Source: Candidatus Aminicenantota bacterium
GTDB lineage: Bacteria > Acidobacteriota > Aminicenantia > UBA2199
Length of the DNA stretch: 46,525 nt
Direction of reading: 5' to 3'
Assembly (NCBI GenBank): GCA_026393835.1
Contig: JAPKZK010000067.1
Coordinates: forward strand, 1-46,525
The notes beneath the pieces were generated by a model. That model saw nothing but the letters and a program-made list of their open reading frames with translations, did no database searches and was not told the DNA's origin. Shown in pieces: positions 23,896-32,283 of this stretch (its first letter is position 1; every line of letters begins with the position of its first letter). The position numbers were made by a program, and so were the translations under genes.

Positions 23896-25524
23896 ATGGC
23901 TAAATTTCACATAGAACGCGGAAGAATTATAGATACAACCCCACAGGTCGTTTCCTGTTTGTGGAAAAATTGGGATATTTATGATGCAGTGCTTGATAAT
24001 AAATTTAACAGTATAAAAGAGAAAGAAGGAATTTGGACATTTAAAGTTAAAGGATTTCGGTTTAAATTTGAATTAATTGAGTGTCAGCATAATATGAAAT
24101 ATGGAACTTTCAAATATTTATCGACTTTTTGGAAACCGTGGGCTTCCTGGATCCCAGGAAAATCAATCATCATATTGAAATATTCAGCAACTTCGGACGG
24201 GAAAACCTCTGTGATGGGAACCATAGATTTCGAGGCAAAAGGAATAATAGCATTGATAGGGAAGATGTCTGAAAAGTACGCATATAAGCTAGCAGATAGA
24301 ATTATAGAGGGGGGAGAGATAAGTTGTACTATGATTTCACAAAATATAGAAAAGGCAAAAGAAAAGCTCACTGATGAGCAACGAAAAATACTGGATAAAT
24401 ATCTTAAAGAGCCTTTAACATTATGCGAAACCAATATTCCTACAAATATTTTAGACAAAAAGAATACCCTGCAATTTGTTCCTATAGGCAATAAATCTCT
24501 TGTAAGACTTGAGACATCTGTTCCCAAAAAGCGAAGAATAAGACAGGAAATGGAAGTTGAGGAAAAGGTTGATAGTATAATTTCAGTTTGTACTAAAATC
24601 AATCGTTCTGCAAATTTCTTTGAAAATATTTCAAGAGGGATTGATATAACCCATGATAAAGGCGGTCTAATTGTCAGTGGACAGGAATTTTACCAGGAAG
24701 CAATAAAGTTAGGGCAATCGCTTTATTCTGCATATATTTCAGAAGACATACATGCTTATCTGACATCGATGATAGACTATAGCGGTAATGTTCAACTTAA
24801 TATAGAAGCGGAAGGACGGGATAGCACACTTCCTTGGGAATTGCTCCATAACCGAATGGATTTTCTCTGCCTTAAGATCGGATTGACAAGAATAGTCTCC
24901 GAAGTTATAAAACTAGCCAATAAGGACTTTGATTTTAAAGGCGTTTTGATTATTGGCTCAAATCCCAAGAACGATTTAGAAAATGTGGAAAAAGAAGCGA
25001 TGATTGTTTTTAAAGCACTTGAAAATGTTGAGGGTATAAATAAAAAACTGTTGATAGGTTGCGATGCCACTAAAGACAATGTGATAGACGAGATTGAATC
25101 TGGAGAATATCAGGTTCTGCATTATTGCGGGCATTCGGAATTCAATAAGGAAAACCCCAGACTGAGTTTTCTACTTTTCAACAATGAGAGGAAACTTTTG
25201 GCAGATGAATTAGCACGATTATCAGAAGATTTTGGGCTTAAATTAGTTTTCCTTAACTCCTGCTTAAGTGGCTTTACTGGAAATTACGGGGTTGGTGTAA
25301 CAGGTTTATCAGATTCCTTTGTAAAGATTGGTGTTCCATTCGTAATAGGAATGTTATGGCCGATTAGTGATCAAGGAGCTTTGATATTGGCAGAAGAATT
25401 TTACGATAAACTTTTAAAGTTAAAGGACCCGGTTGAAGCTCTTAGAAGAGCGCGTCTTAGAGTAGGGCGTTTTTTTGATTGGAAAGATCCAGTATGGGCC
25501 GCACCAGTTATTTTTTCACAATAG
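23896..25524 (+). CDS. CHAT-domain (caspase-like) protein with N-terminal START-like domain
   Basis: 542 residues. The C-terminal half (about 250-540) is a CHAT peptidase domain with the catalytic histidine motif HYCGHSE (His413) and catalytic cysteine motif LNSCLSG (Cys456). GMLWPISDQGALILAEEFY follows, as expected for the family. The N-terminal about 150 residues have a pattern like an SRPBCC/START ligand-binding fold (IWTFKVKGFRFKFELIE, GTIDFEAKG). That assignment is a fold guess. There is no signal peptide. CHAT proteins act as proteases in bacterial conflict and cell-death systems. The gene is AT-rich compared with its surroundings, suggesting transfer. It ends with UAG, in frame with the next gene 18 bases on. 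Confidence 0.85.
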   Translation: MAKFHIERGRIIDTTPQVVSCLWKNWDIYDAVLDNKFNSIKEKEGIWTFKVKGFRFKFELIECQHNMKYGTFKYLSTFWKPWASWIPGKSIIILKYSATSDGKTSVMGTIDFEAKGIIALIGKMSEKYAYKLADRIIEGGEISCTMISQNIEKAKEKLTDEQRKILDKYLKEPLTLCETNIPTNILDKKNTLQFVPIGNKSLVRLETSVPKKRRIRQEMEVEEKVDSIISVCTKINRSANFFENISRGIDITHDKGGLIVSGQEFYQEAIKLGQSLYSAYISEDIHAYLTSMIDYSGNVQLNIEAEGRDSTLPWELLHNRMDFLCLKIGLTRIVSEVIKLANKDFDFKGVLIIGSNPKNDLENVEKEAMIVFKALENVEGINKKLLIGCDATKDNVIDEIESGEYQVLHYCGHSEFNKENPRLSFLLFNNERKLLADELARLSEDFGLKLVFLNSCLSGFTGNYGVGVTGLSDSFVKIGVPFVIGMLWPISDQGALILAEEFYDKLLKLKDPVEALRRARLRVGRFFDWKDPVWAAPVIFSQ

Positions 25525-25542
25525 TTAGGAGTTGATGTTGAA

Positions 25543-27093
25543 ATGAGCAAACTAAATGCGAAAAAAGAAATATTCATCAGGGATGGATGCAATGCATGTG
25601 GATACTGTTTTTTGATATGCCCGGAAAAAGCCATAAAATTATCAATTAAAGCATCAATAAATCTTGAATCATGTAATCTTTGTGGAAGGTGCATCTTCGT
25701 ATGTCCATGTAGTGCGATTGAAATCAGTGAGAATAATCATTCCAGCCATCAAATTGAAATGGATTCGACTGAATTGACAGAAAACTATGATACCATAATA
25801 ATCGGGGCAGGCATTGGGGGACTCCTTACCGCCGCCTGTTTGTCAAAAATGGGGAAAAAGGTAATTGTTTTTGAGAAATTATCTTTTCTCGGTGGGAGAT
25901 TTTCAAGTATTCCATATAATGGATTTCAAATATCTACAGGGGCTGTTCATATGCTTCCATATGGTTCTAAAGGACCGTTTGCCAAAATCCTTATACGTTT
26001 AAATATTGGAGATATTATATTCAGTTCAAAAATATTTTCTTATTATGTTGACAATAAACATTTTCGCTTCAATAGAGTGCTTAGCATATTATCTTTATTA
26101 TCTCTTTTAGAAAAGATCAGCCTTTTTAAATTATTTATAAAGATGGGAATCATCAAATCTTTAGACGGGTCAGTTTCATTTTCTAGTTGGCTTAGTGGAC
26201 AAACCAGATATCAAAAAATATTTTCTCTTTTTGAGACATTCTCAAATTTTTCTCTCAGCCTTAGCCTTAAGGAGATTTCGTACAATGAAATGCGCCGAAT
26301 ATTAAAGACTTTACTATCTTTACACGTTCCTGGGGTTCCTCAAGGTGGCTGCGGAAACATTGTAAAAAAACTGCAAGATTTGATCGAATCACAGAATGGT
26401 GTTATTAAAAAAAAAGCAGAGGTTGTGGAGATTGTAATTGAAGATTCAATAGCAAAGGGAGTTATTGTTCGAGATAGACAGAGTGGTAGGAAATGCTTTT
26501 TTGAATGTAAAACTATTATTTGCAACAATGGCCCAAAGGGCGCTATGTTGCTAATCAAAAAAAATTCATTCGACTACGATAGCACTGAAAGTATAAAGAG
26601 TATTAAAGAGGCAAACGGGCTTAAAATACAGTTTTCAAGTAACAAATCGTTAATAGATCACAGCGGAATAATGTTTTGCCTTGGTACTAGGCGGATTGCA
26701 GGAATTGTACAACCCTCGAATGCCGATCCTAACCTCGCACCAGTTGGAAAACACCTGTTAATATCATATCAAATGATTAAATCTGATGACATTGAAAAAG
26801 AAATTGAGTTTGCTCTAAATGATTTAAAAAGTATTTTTAATAAGGATTTCAGTGACCATTGTGAAGTCTTATGTATAAGCTGCTTTAAGGGTAAATGGCC
26901 AACCAATAGAGCAATCCAGGGAATGGATGTTAGTTTTAAAACCGCGGTTCATGGGCTTTATATGATAGGAGATGGATGCAAATATCCAGGTTACATTATG
27001 GTTGAAGGTATAGCAAAAACTGTTGAGAATCTTTTGAATTATATTAGTTCAAACGATGAAGTAAATAAAAACTCTATGGGCAATGGGAGCTAA
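25543..27093 (+). CDS. Ferredoxin-domain FAD oxidoreductase, CrtI/phytoene-desaturase-like
   Basis: 516 residues. The N-terminal 2[4Fe-4S] ferredoxin domain has CNACGYCFLICPEKA and CNLCGRCIFVCPCSA. A Rossmann FAD site (YDTIIIGAGIGGLLTAACLS, then EKLSFLGGR) begins about residue 84. The C-terminal FAD segment is GLYMIGDGCKYPGYIMVEGI. This is the amine-oxidase/CrtI superfamily whose members act on isoprenoids and other hydrophobic substrates. The fused iron-sulfur domain suggests ferredoxin-like electron input. AGGAG precedes the ATG. It is AT-rich like its neighbours and is probably cotranscribed with the CHAT gene. The substrate is unknown. Confidence 0.85.
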   Translation: MSKLNAKKEIFIRDGCNACGYCFLICPEKAIKLSIKASINLESCNLCGRCIFVCPCSAIEISENNHSSHQIEMDSTELTENYDTIIIGAGIGGLLTAACLSKMGKKVIVFEKLSFLGGRFSSIPYNGFQISTGAVHMLPYGSKGPFAKILIRLNIGDIIFSSKIFSYYVDNKHFRFNRVLSILSLLSLLEKISLFKLFIKMGIIKSLDGSVSFSSWLSGQTRYQKIFSLFETFSNFSLSLSLKEISYNEMRRILKTLLSLHVPGVPQGGCGNIVKKLQDLIESQNGVIKKKAEVVEIVIEDSIAKGVIVRDRQSGRKCFFECKTIICNNGPKGAMLLIKKNSFDYDSTESIKSIKEANGLKIQFSSNKSLIDHSGIMFCLGTRRIAGIVQPSNADPNLAPVGKHLLISYQMIKSDDIEKEIEFALNDLKSIFNKDFSDHCEVLCISCFKGKWPTNRAIQGMDVSFKTAVHGLYMIGDGCKYPGYIMVEGIAKTVENLLNYISSNDEVNKNSMGNGS

Positions 27094-27297
27094 TTAGCCA
27101 AATGGAAAGTGTATTTCAAAATAGAATTTACCCCCGAATGCACGAAGGTTACTATAAATCACTTGCTACCCAAAGTTTTAATGCTGATATTTCTAAAATA
27201 CACCTACTATTTCATGTTTTTAATTTTAGAAAAGGGTGGAAAAAATCAGTTTTAATATTGATATTCAGATTTGACTCTTTCTTTTAAGGAGGAAAGC

Positions 27298-27633
27298 ATG
27301 GACAAAATAAATATTGAGGTTTGTGTTGACGATGAAAGCATCTTGCTAGATTTTTTTGGGAATAAAAATCCCTCCATTGATCAAGAAATTTCTTTAGGCA
27401 ATGGTATAGCCTTATCTTGCCATAGGCGAAAATCTAAATTCAGAGGCTCGCTTGAGCAAATAATACTGCTAGTTTTAACAATTCCTGTCGGAATTAGTAC
27501 AAACATAATTTCGTCAATTTTATATGAAAAATTTAAATCTAAAAAGGTAAATTCAATAAAAATCGACGGTAAAGAAGTCAGAAATAACCAAAAGGAAATT
27601 GAGAATGCACTAACCGGGGAAACCAAGACATGA
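27298..27633 (+). CDS. Small membrane protein, possibly an effector-associated component
   Basis: 111 residues with an excellent SD (AAGGAGG, 5 bases before the ATG). A beta-rich N-terminal part (about 1-50) is followed by one transmembrane helix (IILLVLTIPVGISTNIIS, about 58-76) and a short cytoplasmic-type tail with KKVNSIKIDGKEVRNN. The layout recalls small constant partners found next to CHAT and caspase-like effectors (EACC1-type). That resemblance is from memory and weak. It lies 204 bases after the oxidoreductase gene in the same AT-rich island. Confidence 0.65.
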   Translation: MDKINIEVCVDDESILLDFFGNKNPSIDQEISLGNGIALSCHRRKSKFRGSLEQIILLVLTIPVGISTNIISSILYEKFKSKKVNSIKIDGKEVRNNQKEIENALTGETKT

Positions 27634-27795
27634 ATCGGGACGATTTTTTGCCTGTTCCTTTTCTCTCTCACGGGGGGACCTTGCGCTCTCAATGGACTGT
27701 CCGGACCACAGATGCGCGGGGGTTGCAGATGGCGCAGATTAATTAGATTAAAATCAGAAAGTTCTTTATCTGCGTCATCAAGGTCATCAGCGTAA

Positions 27796-27936
27796 TCAGC
27801 GGTTCAGACATTTATCGAGGAAATCCAAAATATACGAATTTTTCAGTGCTTTATCGGCTTGTTCGGCAAGATGTTCGGGAAGAACTTGTGGGAAATTCTG
27901 CCCCCAGGGAATTTCTCCAACAAGTTGTTGGAGATA
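27796..27936 (-). pseudogene. Fragment resembling a DUF1016 (YhcG-type) nuclease
   Basis: A 46-codon fragment reading LQQLVGEIPWGQNFPQVLPE and then ALKNSYILDFLDK before a stop. The IPWGQN and YxxDFL elements recall the two conserved parts of DUF1016 proteins, here brought close together as if the middle were deleted. No start codon or full domain is present. It is a low-certainty relic just downstream of the antitoxin gene. Confidence 0.3.
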
Positions 27937-27954
27937 TGCCTCTCTTCGGGAAAT

Positions 27955-28212
27955 TCAATTAAAGCGGAGCGACATTCTTGACTGAACCTTACCGCAGCGA
28001 TATTGTTCAATGGATTTTGATAAATGCCTGGCATTTGCGGGAGACTTTAAAAGATGAAAGGTTTCCATATAGCTCTCAAAAGTATCTAAAGACATTATCA
28101 CCGCATCTTCCGCCTCCCGGCGTTTAATGACGGTATAATCGGCGTCATTGACAACCTGATCCAGGACTGATTTTAAATTGTTCCTGGCTTCGCTAAACGT
28201 AACAACTCTCAT
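27955..28212 (-). CDS. Phd/YefM-family antitoxin, apparently orphan
   Basis: 85 residues with the YefM-type start (MRVVTFSEARNNLKSVLDQV), the central VIKRREAEDAVIMSLDTFES and a C-terminal toxin-binding-type helix (SPANARHLSKSIEQYRCGK). These are DNA-binding antitoxins that autoregulate their operon. GGAGG lies 5 bases before the ATG. The usual RelE/YoeB toxin gene is not found downstream, where only a degraded fragment remains. The upstream side is repeat DNA. Confidence 0.85.
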   Translation of the reverse strand: MRVVTFSEARNNLKSVLDQVVNDADYTVIKRREAEDAVIMSLDTFESYMETFHLLKSPANARHLSKSIEQYRCGKVQSRMSLRFN

Positions 28213-28656
28213 TTAAACCTCCACACATGTCTTGTTAGTTGTACAAGTATATCATGTTTCTTTTCAATCCGCAAACAAAAAGTGAATTTAGACAGCCTTA
28301 ATGATTAACAAGTAAAATTCGAAATCCGAAATTCGAAATTCGAAACAAATTCAAAATTCAAAAGCTCAAAATCCCAAACAAAAGCAAGCCCGCGAAATAC
28401 ACGAAAAACGCGAAAAAGTTGCCACGGACGAACACGGACGAACACTGACCTTTTTTCATCATTCATCATTCTATATAAAGACGCCCGTCCACAGATTACA
28501 CTGATTTACACAGATTACAGGATGTTTTTTCTTCTCTTCTTCTCCTCTTCTCTTCTCTTCTGCTTTATCGGCTCTTCCCCGCTTCCTCGCTTCCTCGCTT
28601 CCGTGCTTCCTGTTTTTTCTTCATCATTCATCATTCATCATTCATCATTCCGTTTA
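28213..28656. repeat. Repeat-filled intergenic region
   Basis: No gene. In order: GAAATTCGAAATTCGAAA repeats (28318-28350), CACGGACGAACACGGACGAA (28427-28447), short ATTCATC runs (28455-28470), ACAGATTACACTGATTTACA (28492-28518), CTTCTCTTCTTC and CTTCCTCGCTTCC pyrimidine tracts (28530-28617), and an ATTCATC run (28618-28649) ending at the stop of the next gene. Confidence 0.6.
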
Positions 28657-30288
28657 CTATTCCAAAACCTCTGTCATCACAGTCCCTGATGCGGCGGACG
28701 GCGCTTCGATCCCCAATTTCAACCCAACGGTAACCGCGATATCCAAAGGCGAAACGGCCCGGTAAACAACCTTTGGATGGATACCCGGACCCGCGAAAAA
28801 TACCGGCACATGGGTGTCGTAAGAGTACGGCGAACCATGCATGGCCGCATCCTGGTCATGCACCGGGTACAATAACCACGAAGAATCCTGGTATATTAAA
28901 ATATTGCCGGAACGTTTGGGATGAAATACGATTTTTAATTTATTCGCCATGGGCGTATCCAGACCGTTTCCCCTTAATATCTCCGTCCGCGTAACCGCCA
29001 GGGCTATGCCTTTTACTGTCATTACCGCCTCCGCGGCAACTCTTTCTACTTCCGTTATATCCAGTTTCAACTTTTCCACTACCCGCGGGTCCAGGTAAAT
29101 GGAAGGATTCCGAAACCCGAACACGAAATCTTCCCGGGTTTTGTATTTTTTTTGCAGGGCCCGGTTGATGGCGGTTTTTAAATCCGCCGGATCGATGCGC
29201 CCCCCGGGCATGCCCAACCGGGTCCGGTATTCCGGGACTATGTCCCCGCCGTGATCGCTGGCCAGTACGATCAATGTGCGATTCAAACCGACGGCCTGAT
29301 GGATGGCCTTGAATAATTTTGCCAATGTTGTATCGACATGTAAAAGATTGTCTTCGTATTCCAGGCTCTCAGGCCCGTAAGAGTGCCCGATATAATCGCT
29401 CATGGATAAACTCACGATCAACATGTCGGTATATTTTCCCTGTCCCAGTTTTTCTTCTTTCAGTAGGTAACAGGCAAAATCCGCGGTTAATTCATCGGCA
29501 AAAGGGGTGAAACAGAGTTGATTATAATACTCCTGGTCTTGATATCCGGCCAATGAATGGGGAAATACATTGGTGCGGTGGTTGGGTTCGTTAAACGGTT
29601 TTTCTTCTGGCCGGTCGTCGCTGCTGCCGTGGATGTAAGTCGATTTGTCCTGGAGCAGTTCCCATGATTTATTTTTATATTGATCGGCTTTTTTGAGCTT
29701 GTTCCAGTCGGTCAGCCATGGGGGTAATGCGGAATTTTTATAATAATAGTCGCCTGTCCTGAATTCACCGTTTTCTTGATTGTACCAGAACGCTTTTCCC
29801 AGGTACCCTGCCGGGAGAATGGCGCCGCGGTCTTTGACGGATACGCCGAAGACCCGTGATTGCCTGTCAAAGGCCAGGACCAGTTCGTCGCCGATGGTAG
29901 TGGCGGTTAATAGGGATGGGTCTTCGATTTTGATGGATGCGCCGGTTTGACGGTCCAACCAGGAGTTTCCCACGATGCCGTGGTCGCTGGGCGTTGCCCC
30001 GGTGAATAAGGTCGCGTGTCCGACCGCGGTTAAGGTAGTGACATAAGGATACCTGGCGTTTTTATACCATACGCCGTTATTCATCAAGTACTTAAAACCG
30101 CCTTTCCCGAAACGGTCTTCCAGGCGTGAAACCATCTCTGCCGGTAATTGGTCGATGACGATCGCCACGGCCAGGCGGATATGGTTGGTTTTCTCGATTT
30201 TTTTGCCGCAGCACCCGGCGTTGGCGCTGGATAGGGTAAGCATGACGCAGATAGCGATAATGATTGAAATGGTAATATTTCTCCGCAT
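28657..30288 (-). CDS. PafA-like alkaline phosphatase/phosphodiesterase, secreted
   Basis: 543 residues of the alkaline phosphatase superfamily, close in layout to PafA and type I phosphodiesterases. A signal peptide (residues 1-24, ISIIIAICVMLTLSSANA) precedes the metal aspartate (AIVIDQLP), the nucleophile threonine region (YVTTLTAVGHATLFTG), SMSDYIGHSYGP and ASDHGG, and a late histidine in MHGSPYSYDTHVPVFF. It probably hydrolyses phosphomonoesters or diesters in the periplasm. It ends with UAG directly followed by TAA, so read-through would add only one residue. The AAGGAG SD is good. Confidence 0.88.
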   Translation of the reverse strand: MRRNITISIIIAICVMLTLSSANAGCCGKKIEKTNHIRLAVAIVIDQLPAEMVSRLEDRFGKGGFKYLMNNGVWYKNARYPYVTTLTAVGHATLFTGATPSDHGIVGNSWLDRQTGASIKIEDPSLLTATTIGDELVLAFDRQSRVFGVSVKDRGAILPAGYLGKAFWYNQENGEFRTGDYYYKNSALPPWLTDWNKLKKADQYKNKSWELLQDKSTYIHGSSDDRPEEKPFNEPNHRTNVFPHSLAGYQDQEYYNQLCFTPFADELTADFACYLLKEEKLGQGKYTDMLIVSLSMSDYIGHSYGPESLEYEDNLLHVDTTLAKLFKAIHQAVGLNRTLIVLASDHGGDIVPEYRTRLGMPGGRIDPADLKTAINRALQKKYKTREDFVFGFRNPSIYLDPRVVEKLKLDITEVERVAAEAVMTVKGIALAVTRTEILRGNGLDTPMANKLKIVFHPKRSGNILIYQDSSWLLYPVHDQDAAMHGSPYSYDTHVPVFFAGPGIHPKVVYRAVSPLDIAVTVGLKLGIEAPSAASGTVMTEVLE

Positions 30289-30353
30289 TTATTTCTCCTT
30301 GAGAGTGTTAAATTGTATTGTATAAAAGGTTGGCAGAAAAAGCAACAAAATAA

Positions 30354-30481
30354 TGCCTCCGGCGGCCAGGGGGCTCTTTTTGAAAAAACCGCCCCCTGGA
30401 CCCCCACAAAAACTTTTATTATCAAAAGTTTTGGGAAGTCCAGAAACCCTTTTTCAAAAGGGTTTCTGGCCGCCGGAGGCA
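30354..30481. repeat. MITE-like palindromic element, copy B (best preserved)
   Basis: 128 bp with perfect 16-bp terminal inverted repeats, TGCCTCCGGCGGCCAG on the left and its complement on the right. Each half holds its own hairpin. The halves join at a near-palindromic AAAACTTTTATTATCAAAAGTTTT-type centre. The right hairpin is CCAGAAACCCTTTT / AAAAGGGTTTCTGG around TC. No clear target duplication is visible. It lies between two divergent genes and encodes no protein, though short frames with RNPFEKGFLDFPKL cross it. Confidence 0.85.
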
Positions 30482-30509
30482 AGAACATGCCATTCGCTAT
30501 TCTTTATGG

Positions 30510-30515
30510 TATAAT
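30510..30515 (+). promoter_or_regulatory. -10 box (TATAAT) upstream of the ChaN-PDZ gene
   Basis: A perfect TATAAT 40 bases before the start codon. No convincing -35 box at standard spacing, since that position falls at the edge of element B. Confidence 0.4.
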
Positions 30516-30554
30516 GGCGTCCTTAGAGAAACTAAATTATAAAAGGAGTCAAAT

Positions 30555-31829
30555 ATGATGCGTACAAAAGCTATCTTTCTTGTCCTGGCAATCGCGCTCT
30601 CCTGGGGCGCGCTTCTCCTCAACGCGGAAATCAACCAGGATATCCTCCCCCTGGGACCGTCAAAATTTAAATTCATCATCGACAAAATCGAAAAAGACCA
30701 GGTCATCCAAACCGCCACAGGTAAAACCGTTTCCCTGGAAGATATTATCGATCAAAACAAAGACGCCAACGTCTTTATCATCGGCGAAGCCCATGATAAC
30801 TTCCAATGCCATACCTTCCAACGGGATTTTATCCGGGCCCTGTTTAAAAAATACCCCAAACTGGTGGTGGGTTTCGAATTCTTCCAGCGCGAAGATAATC
30901 CCGTACTGGAAGACTGGAGAAACGGCAAAATCAGCGAAGAGGAAGTAATAAAAAAGTCCGCCTGGTACAAACGCGGCGGACAGGATTACCGGTATACCCG
31001 CCTCATCATGGATATTATCAAGGAAAACAAGATAAAAACCATCGGCCTCAATGTCCCCAGGGAAATCCTGCGCACTGTCTCCCGGAAAGGTTTCGATAAC
31101 CTCACCAAAGAAGAAAAGGCGCTCTTTCCCACCATCCGCGTCCCCAACCCCGAACATGAATATTTTATCAAAGGTATCTTCGGAACCTTTGCCGCCCAGG
31201 TTCCTATGTGGTTTCAAAATATTTACAACGCCCAGAAATGCTGGGATGTCATCATGGCGGAATCCATGCGGCAAACCCTGGCCCGGGCGGAATTCCGCGG
31301 TTATAAAGGGGTTATTATCGCCGGCAGCAACCATGTGGCTTATCAACTGGGCATCCCCTTCAGGTACCGGGCCGCCCAACCGGGCGTCAAAATCACGACC
31401 ATTGTCCCTGTCCTGATGCCGGAAGAAAAGAAAAAAGACGACGCGGAAGGCGAGGAAATTAACCCCATGATGAAAATGATGGCCCAATCCCTGGCCCCGG
31501 CGGCGGTGTTTTCAAGGGGCATCGCCGATTATGTATTCTCCGCCCATCAACCCACGGACCGGACTTTCCCGGTTATCGGTTTTACCGCCGTGGAAAAAGA
31601 CGGGAAATTGATGGTGACGGAAGTGGCCAAAGAAAGCATCGCGGAGAAAAACGGCGTCAAAAAAGACGATCAAATCCTTGCCGTGGATGGCGTCGAGGTC
31701 TCTACCCTGGAACAAATGCGCCTCCTCATTGCCCCGAAAAACTGGGATGATTCCCTGGATTTGAAAATAATAAAAAAAATCCCGGTGACAAAAGAAGATA
31801 AAAGCAAAGAAGACAAAAATAAAAAGTAA
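30555..31829 (+). CDS. ChaN-like haem-binding/Tiki-superfamily protein with PDZ domain
   Basis: 424 residues. A signal peptide (residues 1-24) is followed by a ChaN-type domain (about 45-285) with IGEAHDNFQCHTFQRDF, VGFEFFQRED and IAGSNHVAYQLGIP. A PDZ domain (about 340-405: VIGFTAVEKDGKLMVTEV, GVKKDDQILAVDGVEV) and a lysine-rich tail come last. ChaN proteins bind haem or act as metallopeptidase-like enzymes at the envelope. The PDZ fusion suggests periplasmic protein recognition. SD AGGAG lies 6 bases before the first of two tandem ATGs. Confidence 0.85.
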   Translation: MMRTKAIFLVLAIALSWGALLLNAEINQDILPLGPSKFKFIIDKIEKDQVIQTATGKTVSLEDIIDQNKDANVFIIGEAHDNFQCHTFQRDFIRALFKKYPKLVVGFEFFQREDNPVLEDWRNGKISEEEVIKKSAWYKRGGQDYRYTRLIMDIIKENKIKTIGLNVPREILRTVSRKGFDNLTKEEKALFPTIRVPNPEHEYFIKGIFGTFAAQVPMWFQNIYNAQKCWDVIMAESMRQTLARAEFRGYKGVIIAGSNHVAYQLGIPFRYRAAQPGVKITTIVPVLMPEEKKKDDAEGEEINPMMKMMAQSLAPAAVFSRGIADYVFSAHQPTDRTFPVIGFTAVEKDGKLMVTEVAKESIAEKNGVKKDDQILAVDGVEVSTLEQMRLLIAPKNWDDSLDLKIIKKIPVTKEDKSKEDKNKK

Positions 31830-31834
31830 TTTTA

Positions 31835-31864
31835 TTGACTTTATGGCCGACTTATTTGTATAAT
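31835..31864 (+). promoter_or_regulatory. Predicted promoter of the PqqD-like/MFS operon
   Basis: TTGACT, 18-bp spacer, TATAAT, immediately after the ChaN-PDZ stop codon and about 33 bases before the next start. Confidence 0.65.
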
Positions 31865-31902
31865 GGGAATTCCATATTATTCAAAAAAACAAGGATATGC
31901 CG

Positions 31903-32253
31903 ATGAGTAAAACCAATAATAACATTAATTTTCTCGACCTGGTCCCGGGTCGAAAATGCAACTGGGATAAAACCGAAGACGGGAAAATGTTTCTCCTGGT
32001 TCCCCGGTTTAAAAACCGCTGGCTGAAAAAATTTGCCTTAAACATGGGAAAATCCGAGTTTGTCAGGCTCTACCTGGACAACAACGGGGCCAGGGTGTGG
32101 GAACTCATCGACGGCAAACGAACGGTGGGCGCTATTTGCGATCTTATTCAAGAACAGCCCGGCGATAAGTTGGACCAGCCGGAACAGCGGGTTTCTTTTT
32201 TCATGGGGATGTTGAAAAAAAACGATTTCATCACTCTCCTGGAAGAATTATAA
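31903..32253 (+). CDS. PqqD-family peptide-binding (RRE-like) protein
   Basis: 116 residues. The C-terminal region (about 45-115: GARVWELIDGKRTVGAICDL, VSFFMGMLKKNDFITLLEEL) is the PqqD fold, used as a recognition element for modified peptides or as a stand-alone module. The second ATG (31903) is chosen because AAGGA lies 7 bases before it and only 1 base before the first. No radical SAM partner or precursor peptide is nearby, so a RiPP role is not supported. The gene is 30 bases upstream of an MFS carrier gene. Confidence 0.75.
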   Translation: MSKTNNNINFLDLVPGRKCNWDKTEDGKMFLLVPRFKNRWLKKFALNMGKSEFVRLYLDNNGARVWELIDGKRTVGAICDLIQEQPGDKLDQPEQRVSFFMGMLKKNDFITLLEEL

Positions 32254-32283
32254 TATATATGGCTTTAGAGAAAGGAGACAGAT

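Noticed and set aside
27102..27287. 61-codon frame between the oxidoreductase and the small membrane protein
   Set aside because: No SD and no domain; the clear SD belongs to the ATG at 27298.
28427..28447. GGACGAACACGGACGAACAC repeats as LexA boxes
   Set aside because: The GAAC words are spaced by 6 rather than 7 bases, and the repeats are dispersed without relation to SOS genes.
30084..30488. Minus-strand frame with RNPFEKGFLDFPKL upstream of the PafA-like gene (and similar frames at 168-399 and 30313-30558)
   Set aside because: These are translations of the palindromic element, repeated at each copy. No family resemblance and no SD.
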